A stretch of DNA of 62,876 nt from Candidatus Zipacnadia bacterium (GTDB taxonomy: Bacteria > Armatimonadota > Zipacnadia > Zipacnadales > UBA5352): the NCBI GenBank assembly GCA_029821735.1, contig JALGSU010000052.1:1-62876 (forward strand), given 5' to 3'. Below, in pieces: positions 1 through 7,135 of this stretch (positions within the stretch are counted from its first letter, which is position 1; each line of letters begins with the position of its first letter). Position numbers and translations under genes: made by a program. The notes below the pieces were generated by a model. That model saw only the letters and a list, made by a program, of their open reading frames with translations. It searched no databases and had not been told where the DNA came from.

Positions 1-1503
1 CGCGATGTCGTGCATGTCCAGTGACAGCAGGATGCCCTCTCCCTCGATGAAGCTGAAGAGGAAGCTGGCGATATTCGCCAGCCGCTGCTCGGGGTGGCCA
101 CTCAACTCGGTGTCCGGAATTGCGCCCAACACGCCAGCGATCAGCTCGTCGCGCAGACCGCGCATGCGCTCAACGCTCTCCTCGCCCTCTTCGGCCAGTA
201 ACTCGACCGCTCGGCCAAAGCCGGCAATCCCCGGCACATTCTCGGTGCCCGCGCGCAACCGCTTCTCCTGCCCGCCACCGTCGATCAGATTGACGGGCCG
301 GAAACCCTTGCGCAGATACAATGCGCCGACACCCTTCGGGCCGTGGACCTTGTGCGCCGAGAATGCCATCATGTCGACGCCCAGTTCATCCGCGTCCAGC
401 GGCACCTTGCCCAGCGACTGCACCGCATCGGTGTGGAACTTGACCTCTGCCTCGCGCGCAATGGCCCCGATCTCGGCGATCGGCTGGATCGTGCCCACCT
501 CGTTGTTCGAGTGCATGATGGTGATCAGACGAGTGTCCGGGCGCAGCGCGCGGCGCACATCGTCGGGATCAACCATCCCATGGCTGTCGACCGGCAGAAT
601 CGTGAGTTCATAGCCCTGTTCGGCCAGCGCCTCGCAGGAGTGAAGCACGGCGTGGTGTTCAATGGCGCTGGTGATCATATGGCCATCGGGCTTCTTCCAC
701 ATCGTGCCCTTGATGGCGAGGTTGTCGGCTTCGGAGCCGCCGCCAGTGAAGATGATTTCGTCGGGCCTCGTACCGAGGTAGTCGGCAATGCTGGTGCGCG
801 CCGAATCCAGAGCAGATGCGGAGCGCCCTGCCAGAGAGTAGATGCTGCTGGGGTTACCATAGTCGTCCTGCAGATATGGCGTCATCGCCTCGAGGACCTC
901 GGGCGCGACGCGCGTGGTTGCAGCGTTATCGAGGTATATCAACTGCATTCCCTCCGCCCCCGGCTGATGTTCGTGCGGATGTAGTAATCCACACTCGTGA
1001 TGTTCCCCGAGGTTAGAGGGCATATTACGCTGTGCGCTGCCGAGCAACTGAAGCTGCAATGGTGCCTGGTGCTTAACGTTGGGGCTGACCACCGATGTGG
1101 CCCCCTGCGCCAGTCTCCTCGCTGAGAAGTTTCCGCCCGACCCCGCCAGTTTGATCTGCACGGAGCCTACCGCGTTCATGAGAGCCCGCGCCCGCAGGTG
1201 GCCTCCCATCAGATGTGGCGGGACTCGAGTGTCCTGCGTCAACTGGCCCACGACTGCCGGGCTGTCCGTGTATATCGAGAACGCCCGGACGCCAAGACGA
1301 ATGGCCTCCTCGAGCGCAATCCGCAGGGCCTCGTAGGTTGCTTCCTCAACTGTTGTGTCCCCGAACGCCTGGCTTACCTTGGTGACGGTGCTGCGATGGT
1401 CGTCCTTGAATATCAAGCCTATGCCAGCTGCGGAACCTGCCGCGATCTCTGATGCGCTTACCAGGACGTAGGAGAACGCCTTCTGCTTGCCTCGTGTCTT
1501 CAT
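1..1503 (-). CDS. RNase H-like domain in frame with cysteine desulfurase (NifS/IscS type), 3' partial
   Basis: From the ATG at 1503 the minus strand is open for 501 codons and leaves the window at base 1. From residue 186 (internal ATG at 948) it is a class V PLP cysteine desulfurase, which takes sulfur from cysteine for Fe-S and thio-cofactor synthesis: YLDNAATT, IIFTGGGSEADN, SNNEVGTIQP, and the Schiff-base lysine in FSAHKVHGPKG. The C-terminal part with the catalytic-loop cysteine is outside the window. Residues about 8-140 resemble an RNase H-like (RVT_3) fold: AAGIGLIF, EATYEALRIALEEA, YTDSPAVVGQL. The first catalytic Asp is replaced by Ser and the last acidic site is not evident. AGGAGG lies 8 bases before 1503, a good site; 948 has GGAGG only 2 bases away. 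The linker (residues about 143-185) resembles nothing. It may be a true fusion, or two genes whose separating stop was lost. Confidence 0.8.
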   Translation of the reverse strand, partial: MKTRGKQKAFSYVLVSASEIAAGSAAGIGLIFKDDHRSTVTKVSQAFGDTTVEEATYEALRIALEEAIRLGVRAFSIYTDSPAVVGQLTQDTRVPPHLMGGHLRARALMNAVGSVQIKLAGSGGNFSARRLAQGATSVVSPNVKHQAPLQLQLLGSAQRNMPSNLGEHHECGLLHPHEHQPGAEGMQLIYLDNAATTRVAPEVLEAMTPYLQDDYGNPSSIYSLAGRSASALDSARTSIADYLGTRPDEIIFTGGGSEADNLAIKGTMWKKPDGHMITSAIEHHAVLHSCEALAEQGYELTILPVDSHGMVDPDDVRRALRPDTRLITIMHSNNEVGTIQPIAEIGAIAREAEVKFHTDAVQSLGKVPLDADELGVDMMAFSAHKVHGPKGVGALYLRKGFRPVNLIDGGGQEKRLRAGTENVPGIAGFGRAVELLAEEGEESVERMRGLRDELIAGVLGAIPDTELSGHPEQRLANIASFLFSFIEGEGILLSLDMHDIA

Positions 1504-1810
1504 GGCTCGCGCCTCCTCTTCCCCGCGTTGCTTGCGAAGCCACGCCTCCCGTCCTTCATCCTCACTGGTAGTATACCCCGAAGGTCGCGACGCCATACCA
1601 GCTTTGTACAACTTTGACGGTCGGAACCGCCATAAAGTTCTACGCTGGCAGAGGCAGACTTCAGAACATTCTCAAGCATCGACGACCCGGGCCATTGCTG
1701 GCCGCAAATCAATTGCCTGCTCAGGGAGGAAACCAGTGCCCGACGGCAAACTAGTGGCCCAGAACCGGAGGCACACGCGGTTCTCAGACTGCAAGGAGAT
1801 GATCCATACC

Positions 1811-2659
1811 GTGAACGAGCTGGTTGCCAAGAACGAGATCGCACCCTCCACTTTCCAGATATTCGTCAGAGCACCTGAAATAGCCCGCAAGCGCGAAGCA
1901 GGTCAGTTCGTGGTACTGCGTGTCCACGGGCCGGGCGAGCGCTTCCCGCTCACCATCGTCAGCTCGGATCCAGACGAGGGCACCATCGAACTGATATTCC
2001 AGGCTGTGGGCAAATCCACCGAGATTCTGGCCGCTCATCGAGTCGGCGATAGTATCCTCGATCTGGTTGGCCCTCTCGGCAATCCCACCGAGATTCACGA
2101 CTACGGGCGTTGCGTCGTGATTGGCGGTGGCTACGGGATGGCGCCGGTCATCCCCATTGCCCAAGCCCTCAGGGACGCGGGCAACACGCTCATCGGCATC
2201 AACGGTGCCCGTAGCCGCGAGAACGTCATCCTCGAGGACCGTCTCCGCGAGATATGCGAACGCGTTGAGGTGTGCACCGACGACGGCAGTTACGGCCGCA
2301 AGGGCTTTGTGACCGACGCCCTGCGCGATATCATCGAGGCGGGCGAGCAGATCGATATGGTGCTGGCTGTAGGCCCCACGCCGATGATGCGCGCGATCGC
2401 CGATCTCACCCGCGAGTATGAAATCAAGACCATCGTCAGTCTCAACCCGATAATGGTCGACGGCACAGGCATGTGCGGCGGCTGCCGGGTTGAGGTCGGG
2501 GGCGAGACCAAGTTCGCCTGCGTCGACGGCCCCGAGTTTGATGGGCATCTGGTGGACTTCGAGATGCTCATGAAGCGCCAGAAGATGTACGACCATCTTG
2601 TCAGCGACGGTAGCCGCCAGTACACCTGCCAGCTCCGGGAGGCGAAGAACAATGGGTGA
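1811..2659 (+). CDS. NfnA/SudB-type ferredoxin-NAD(P) reductase subunit
   Basis: This is the small, FAD-binding subunit of an NADH-dependent ferredoxin:NADP oxidoreductase (Nfn) or sulfide dehydrogenase. It is cytoplasmic and moves electrons between ferredoxin and pyridine nucleotides. It has about 282 residues, the family's usual size. The FAD-binding part has GQFVVLRV and RFPLTI (about 44-49); the nucleotide site is VVIGGGYGMAP (about 104); a [2Fe-2S] site follows in DGTGMCGGCRVE and KFACVDGPEF. I chose the GTG at 1811 because AAGGAG (1793-1798) sits 12 bases upstream and the protein then begins like its relatives; the ATG at 1799 directly abuts that motif. The next gene starts 8 bases inside this one, so the two subunits are probably translationally coupled. 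NfnA and SudB cannot be told apart by eye. Confidence 0.85.
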   Translation: MNELVAKNEIAPSTFQIFVRAPEIARKREAGQFVVLRVHGPGERFPLTIVSSDPDEGTIELIFQAVGKSTEILAAHRVGDSILDLVGPLGNPTEIHDYGRCVVIGGGYGMAPVIPIAQALRDAGNTLIGINGARSRENVILEDRLREICERVEVCTDDGSYGRKGFVTDALRDIIEAGEQIDMVLAVGPTPMMRAIADLTREYEIKTIVSLNPIMVDGTGMCGGCRVEVGGETKFACVDGPEFDGHLVDFEMLMKRQKMYDHLVSDGSRQYTCQLREAKNNG

Positions 2660-4058
2660 CAACACATCCTCCCGCGCGCCGCGCCAACCGATGCCGGAGC
2701 GCCCGGCCGACGAACGCGTGCGGGACTTCGACGAAGTGCCCCTTGGCTATGATGAGGAAACCGCCGTGCGTGAGGCCGAGCGCTGCCTGCAGTGCCGCAA
2801 TCCGCAATGCGTGCTCGGCTGCCCGGTGGCTGTGCAGATCCCCGAGTTCGTCAAGATGGTCACCGAGGGCCAGTTCGCCGAGGCCGCACGCAAGATCAAA
2901 GAGACCAACGTCTTCCCGGCCATCTGCGGCCGCGTGTGCCCCCAGGAACGCCAGTGCGAACTCAAGTGTGTTCTGGGGAAGCGTGACGAGCCCGTGGCCA
3001 TCGGGCGCTTGGAGCGCTTTGTCGCTGACTACGAGCGCGCCCATGACGACCCGGCTCCCCCGCAGCCCGGCAAGTCGACAGGGAAGGCCGTCGCCGTGGT
3101 CGGATCGGGGCCCGCGGGCATGGCATGCGCAGCCGACCTCGCCAAGCTGGGGCACCGGGTGACTGTCTTCGAGCTCTTCCACGAGGCCGGTGGGGTGCTT
3201 CGCTACGGTATCCCACGCTTCCGTCTCCCCCGCCGCGTGCTCAACGCTGAGTTGGGCTATATGGAGAAACTGGGCGTAGAGATCCGGACCAACTTCGTCG
3301 TGGGCCGCACGGCGACCGTGGACGAGTTGCTGGAGGAATACGGTGCGGTCTTCATCTCCGGTGGTGCAGGACTGCCGCGCTTCCTGGGCACCCCCGGTGA
3401 GAACCTACTCGGGGTCTACTCGGCCAACGAGTTCCTGACCCGTGTCAATCTGATGAAAGCCTACCGCTATCCGGACTATGACACGCCGGTGCACTGCGGC
3501 GAGCAGGTCATCGTGGTCGGCGGCGGCAACGTCGCCATGGACACAGCTCGCAGCGCCAGACGCTTGACGCAGGGCAAAGTCACGGTCGTCTACCGGCGTT
3601 CGCACGCGGAACTACCTGCCCGTGCCGAGGAGATCGAGCATGCCGAGCAGGAAGGCATCGACTTCCTCTTCCTGACCGCCCCCACCGAACTGCTCGGGAA
3701 CGAGGAATCGTGGGTCACCGCCGCGCGCTGCGTCCGCATGGAGCTCGGCGAGCCCGATGAGAGCGGCCGCCGCCGCCCCATGGAAATCGAGGACTCACAG
3801 TTCGACATCCCATGCGATACCGCCATCATTGCGGTCGGCACCAGGACGCCCCCGCTGATCCAGAGCACCACGCCTGGCCTGCAGACCACCGACAGCGGAG
3901 GCATTGCCGCCGACCTCGGAAGCGGCGCTACCTCTCGCCCGGGCGTGTTCGCCGGCGGGGACATCGTCACCGGCTCGGCCACGGTTATCGAGGCCATGGG
4001 GGCTGGCCGTGGCGCGGCGGAAGCCATCGACAAGTATCTTGCGTCCGCCGGAGAGTGA
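2652..4058 (+). CDS. gltA: NfnB/GltD-like NADPH-dependent flavoprotein subunit
   Basis: This is the large subunit partner of the preceding gene, of the glutamate synthase small-chain family (468 residues). At the N-terminus two [4Fe-4S] sites are visible: C45, C48, C53 and C57 in ERCLQCRNPQCVLGCPV, then AICGRVCPQERQCELKC. Next come an FAD site (VAVVGSGPAGMACAADLAK) and an NAD(P) site (VIVVGGGNVAMDTARSA). The end has AGGDIVTGSATVIEAMGAGR, typical of the family's FAD-contacting C-terminus. With NfnA it would make an Nfn/Sud-type complex. No large GOGAT subunit is adjacent, which argues against a glutamate synthase role although the fold is shared. The ATG at 2652 overlaps the previous stop by 8 bases. 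Confidence 0.88.
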   Translation: MGDNTSSRAPRQPMPERPADERVRDFDEVPLGYDEETAVREAERCLQCRNPQCVLGCPVAVQIPEFVKMVTEGQFAEAARKIKETNVFPAICGRVCPQERQCELKCVLGKRDEPVAIGRLERFVADYERAHDDPAPPQPGKSTGKAVAVVGSGPAGMACAADLAKLGHRVTVFELFHEAGGVLRYGIPRFRLPRRVLNAELGYMEKLGVEIRTNFVVGRTATVDELLEEYGAVFISGGAGLPRFLGTPGENLLGVYSANEFLTRVNLMKAYRYPDYDTPVHCGEQVIVVGGGNVAMDTARSARRLTQGKVTVVYRRSHAELPARAEEIEHAEQEGIDFLFLTAPTELLGNEESWVTAARCVRMELGEPDESGRRRPMEIEDSQFDIPCDTAIIAVGTRTPPLIQSTTPGLQTTDSGGIAADLGSGATSRPGVFAGGDIVTGSATVIEAMGAGRGAAEAIDKYLASAGE

Positions 4059-4071
4059 TCGGGCAGTAACC

Positions 4072-4887
4072 ATGAGCGCCCCCACGAAAGTGACGCAGGC
4101 CGCCATTGAGGACGCACTTCGCGAGGTCGGTCTGGACGCTGGCGACGTCGCGTTGCTGCATAGTTCGCTGTCAAGCATGGGCTGGGTCGAGGGCGGCCCC
4201 CGGGCGGTCATCGACGCCTGCCTCGCGGTGGTTGATCCCGCGCTGGGCACGCTCGTCCTCCCCACTCTCTGTCAGAGCGACAAGGAGCGTCGCTTCGAGA
4301 CCTGGGATATCGCGACCTCGCCCTCAGACGTCGGCGCCATCACCGAGGCCGGTCGCCTCCATCCCGACGCCATCCGCAGCGATCACCCTACCCACTCGGT
4401 CGCCGCGATCGGTGCACGCGCTGAAGAGATCACCCGCGACCACGCCAGCGCCCACGGTCGACCCAGCCCCTGGGGACCGGCGGCTTTCGGGATCGAGAGC
4501 CCGTGGGATAAGCTCTACGCCTGGGACGCGCAGTATCTCTTCCTCGGCACCACCACATCGTGCAACACCATCGGTCACTTCGCACAGGCTGAGTTCGTCC
4601 GCCGAATCCTTGAGGCCTGCGGGGACCGGCGCGAGGACTTTGAGGCCGAACTTCGCGGCTGGAACCGCGACGGCGTCTGGCCCAATCTCGGCTTCGCGGT
4701 GGTTGAGGAGTGGCTGCAAGAGGTCGACGCCATGCGCTACGCCACGGTGGGCGCGGCGACGCTGCGGGCCACTTGCACGGGGATCAACGTTGACACCATC
4801 CTCGACCGCTTCGACCGAGAGGCCGAGGCGTTTCTGCCAGAGGATTTCCTGGACTGGTTGCGTCGCGCCCGACAAGTAGCCAAGTGA
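4072..4887 (+). CDS. AAC(3)-family N-acetyltransferase
   Basis: A 271-residue member of the aminoglycoside N(3)-acetyltransferase fold family, which transfers acetyl from acetyl-CoA to an amine. Family signatures are LLHSSLSSMGWVEGG near the N-terminus, VLPTLCQ, RSDHPTHSVAAIGARA (the conserved HP-x2-S-x2-A-x-G segment) and LGTTTSCNTIGHFAE-like residues about 50 residues later. It starts 13 bases after the Nfn subunit and is followed 9 bases later by an amidohydrolase, so it is probably in the same transcript. Nothing mobile is nearby and its base composition matches its neighbours. I therefore read it as a resident metabolic acetyltransferase rather than an acquired resistance gene; the true substrate is unknown. 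Confidence 0.82.
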   Translation: MSAPTKVTQAAIEDALREVGLDAGDVALLHSSLSSMGWVEGGPRAVIDACLAVVDPALGTLVLPTLCQSDKERRFETWDIATSPSDVGAITEAGRLHPDAIRSDHPTHSVAAIGARAEEITRDHASAHGRPSPWGPAAFGIESPWDKLYAWDAQYLFLGTTTSCNTIGHFAQAEFVRRILEACGDRREDFEAELRGWNRDGVWPNLGFAVVEEWLQEVDAMRYATVGAATLRATCTGINVDTILDRFDREAEAFLPEDFLDWLRRARQVAK

Positions 4888-4896
4888 GGAGCGCTC

Positions 4897-5799
4897 ATGA
4901 TAGCCAACGGCAAGCGCGTCTGGATAGACTCGCACATCCACGTCTACGCGAACATGTCCGACGGGACGCCCCGCTACGACATCGACAATCTCATGGCCGT
5001 GCTGGACGCGGACGACGCACACCTGATCTGGATACCGAGCGACGCCCGCCCCGACTATGGACAGCTCAACAAGGAACCCGCCGAGTTCGTGCGGCTGATC
5101 AATGAAGCGCAGCTTGAGTTGATCCGCCAGGTACCCGAGGGGCGCATGTTCGGCTCGATCTCGGTGCACCCCGGAGCGGTGGCGGAGTCCATCGAAGCGA
5201 TCGACGTCTACTCCGGCGAGCATGGTTTCCCACAGGTTGGCGAAGTCCTCGGCTACGCGATGGGCTTTGCGCTGGACACCCCGGAGATGATAGAGATCGC
5301 CCGCCACGCCGCCAAGCGCGGGCTGCCGCTCGAGTGCCACTGCTCGACCGCCGGCCAGCCCTTCGGCAACCAGATCCGCCAGACGATCAACTTGGCGCGC
5401 CAGGTCCCCGAGGCGAAGATCATCGCCGCGCACGCCCTCGGCGGCACCAACTCGTGGCTGCACATCACTGCCGCCGAAGTCTACTACGATATGGGCGGCG
5501 AGAACCTGTGGCTGGAGATCCGCGACTTCAACACGCGGGCCTACCTGCGCGCAGCTTTGCAGCGTCTGGGCTCGGAGAGGCTGATCGTCGGCACGGACTG
5601 GCTCGGACGCGCCAACGAGCCCTATGCGCCATACGGCGTTCTGTTCCACGTCGACCCGGAGGACATGCCCTACCCGTGCAATGCTGCCAGCCTCGAGGGC
5701 TTCCTGCGCGAGGCCGGCGCGAGCGACGAAGATGTGGACCGCATCGCGGCCCTCAACTCCATCGAGCTGTTCGGCCTGCAGGACCGCCTCGGTCTGTAG
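4897..5799 (+). CDS. Metal-dependent amidohydrolase (amidohydrolase-2 / TatD-like)
   Basis: A 300-residue TIM-barrel metallohydrolase. The N-terminal HxH metal motif is in WIDSHIHV (residues 10-17). Later metal ligands are visible in LECHCST, IAAHALGGTNSW and IVGTDWLG, the usual order in this superfamily. It hydrolyses an amide, lactone or related bond, but the sequence does not say in which substrate. The ATG at 4897 follows GAGGAG with a 5-base spacer. It is the last gene of the plus-strand run that began with the Nfn pair, and a 12-bp hairpin follows its stop. Confidence 0.8.
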   Translation: MIANGKRVWIDSHIHVYANMSDGTPRYDIDNLMAVLDADDAHLIWIPSDARPDYGQLNKEPAEFVRLINEAQLELIRQVPEGRMFGSISVHPGAVAESIEAIDVYSGEHGFPQVGEVLGYAMGFALDTPEMIEIARHAAKRGLPLECHCSTAGQPFGNQIRQTINLARQVPEAKIIAAHALGGTNSWLHITAAEVYYDMGGENLWLEIRDFNTRAYLRAALQRLGSERLIVGTDWLGRANEPYAPYGVLFHVDPEDMPYPCNAASLEGFLREAGASDEDVDRIAALNSIELFGLQDRLGL

Positions 5800-5814
5800 A
5801 CCTCAGTACACCAG

Positions 5815-5842
5815 GCGGCCCGCCGGATTGCCGGCGGGCCGC
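5815..5842. terminator. Perfect 12-bp hairpin between convergent genes
   Basis: Arms 5815-5826 and 5831-5842 are exact inverted repeats of all-G/C sequence with a 4-base loop ATTG. It lies between the stop of the amidohydrolase (5799) and the stop of the minus-strand radical SAM gene (5865), so it can end transcripts from both sides. There is no strong T run on either side, so this may be hairpin-only or Rho-assisted termination. Confidence 0.7.
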
Positions 5843-5864
5843 GTTCAGTTCTGGTGAGATGCCC

Positions 5865-7019
5865 TCAGGTCCAGATGCCGGGGATCCTGTAGCCACACTT
5901 GGTGCAGGTGCTGGTGCTCAGGTTCAGCCCCTTGTTCGCCACCCGGAAGCCCACTCGCTCGATCACCTTCATCCAGCACTTGGGGCAGTAGGTCGACTCC
6001 GCCGGATCGCCGCCCATGTTCCCCAGATACACATACTTCATGCCCACGTTGTAGGCAAGCTTCCGCAATCGGACCAGCGTGTCCTTCGATGTCGGCTGGA
6101 CGTGCCGGTAACGGTACTTCGGGAAGAACCGCGACAGGTGCAGAGGCGTGTTCACTCCGCAGTTGCTCATGATCCACTCGCACATCCGCCGGACCATGTC
6201 GTCGCTGTCGTTGTAGCCGGGCACGATCAGATTGGCGATCTCGAGCCAGACGTCTGATGCCGCCGCGGCCTTAATGTTCGCCAGCACCGGATCCAGCTCG
6301 CCGGTGGTCATGGTCCGGTAGGTCTCATGGCTGTAGGCCTTCAGATCGATATTGATCGCATCGACCGCACCGAGTATGTCGCCGAACGCATCGGCGCACG
6401 CAAAGCCCCCGGTCTTAAGCAGCACACCGAGCCCCTGCTGCTTCGCCAGGCGAGAGGTCTCAAGCAGATACTCGACAGAGACGATGCCCTCCGAGTAGGT
6501 AAAAAGAATGTTCTTGCCGCCTGCGGCCTTGACCTGGCTCACCAGACTCTCAGGTGGCAGGTTCTTGTTGTCCGTATCCTCAGGCAGGGCTCGGGCGAAC
6601 TCCCAGTTCTGGCAGTACCCGCAATCGAGATTGCAGCCCGCGGTGCCCAGGCTCAGCGTCTTCGTCGCCGGCATGTAGTGAAACAGCGGCGCCTTCTCAA
6701 TGGCGTCGTCCTTGATCATCGTCGGTCTGCCGTAGACCAGGGAGACGAGCTTCCCGTTGCTGTTCGCGCGCACGCCGCATGTCCCTCGCTGGCCCCGGGT
6801 AAGCTCGCAGCCTCGCGGGCAGAGCTCGCACTTCACCGCTCCGCCGGCGATGGTCTTCCAGTAGGATGCCGGGTGGTTCGAGACATCGCCGACTGCAAGC
6901 GGCACCGATGTCAGTGCATCCAGGAGTACCCCGCCACCCATCGCAGGCAGGGCTGCCAGCGCGCCCGCGCGGGCACAGGTGCCAATGAATTCGCGTCTCT
7001 GCATCCCGCTATCGCCCAT
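5865..7019 (-). CDS. amrS: AmmeMemoRadiSam-type radical SAM enzyme with a Tat-like signal
   Basis: A 384-residue radical SAM protein of the AmrS/PflA-like family (COG1180). The SAM-binding cluster motif is CNLDCGYCQNW; a preceding cysteine segment, CELCPRGCELTRGQRGTCG, is typical of the family. The C-terminus carries a likely zinc ribbon (YCPKCWMK, then STCTKCGYRIPG). The N-terminus reads MQRREFIGTCARAGALAALP, a twin-arginine motif followed by a hydrophobic stretch, so export by Tat is predicted. That is unusual for an enzyme whose cluster is built in the cytoplasm. I used the ATG at 7019, 12 bases after GGGAGG; the ATG at 7004 is also possible and keeps the signal. The Memo/AMMECR1 partner is not adjacent. 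Confidence 0.82.
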   Translation of the reverse strand: MGDSGMQRREFIGTCARAGALAALPAMGGGVLLDALTSVPLAVGDVSNHPASYWKTIAGGAVKCELCPRGCELTRGQRGTCGVRANSNGKLVSLVYGRPTMIKDDAIEKAPLFHYMPATKTLSLGTAGCNLDCGYCQNWEFARALPEDTDNKNLPPESLVSQVKAAGGKNILFTYSEGIVSVEYLLETSRLAKQQGLGVLLKTGGFACADAFGDILGAVDAINIDLKAYSHETYRTMTTGELDPVLANIKAAAASDVWLEIANLIVPGYNDSDDMVRRMCEWIMSNCGVNTPLHLSRFFPKYRYRHVQPTSKDTLVRLRKLAYNVGMKYVYLGNMGGDPAESTYCPKCWMKVIERVGFRVANKGLNLSTSTCTKCGYRIPGIWT

Positions 7020-7135
7020 TCCTGTCTCTGCCCTCCCGGCTGCGATGACATCCGCTCTGTATCCGCACAAAACAACGGGGGCGGGGTCCCGACTGCCTCT
7101 CCCACCCCCGAGACGCTTCCTCTGTTTGCGGTGTT

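Noticed and set aside
1590..1616. A stretch resembling phage attachment or Gateway-type sequence (CAGCTTTGTACAACTTTG)
   Set aside because: Only a short, imperfect match, with no integrase, repeat partner or composition change nearby; treated as chance.
4072..4887. An acquired aminoglycoside-resistance gene
   Set aside because: No integron, transposase or composition shift; it is embedded in a resident operon. AAC(3)-fold proteins are also common as housekeeping acetyltransferases.
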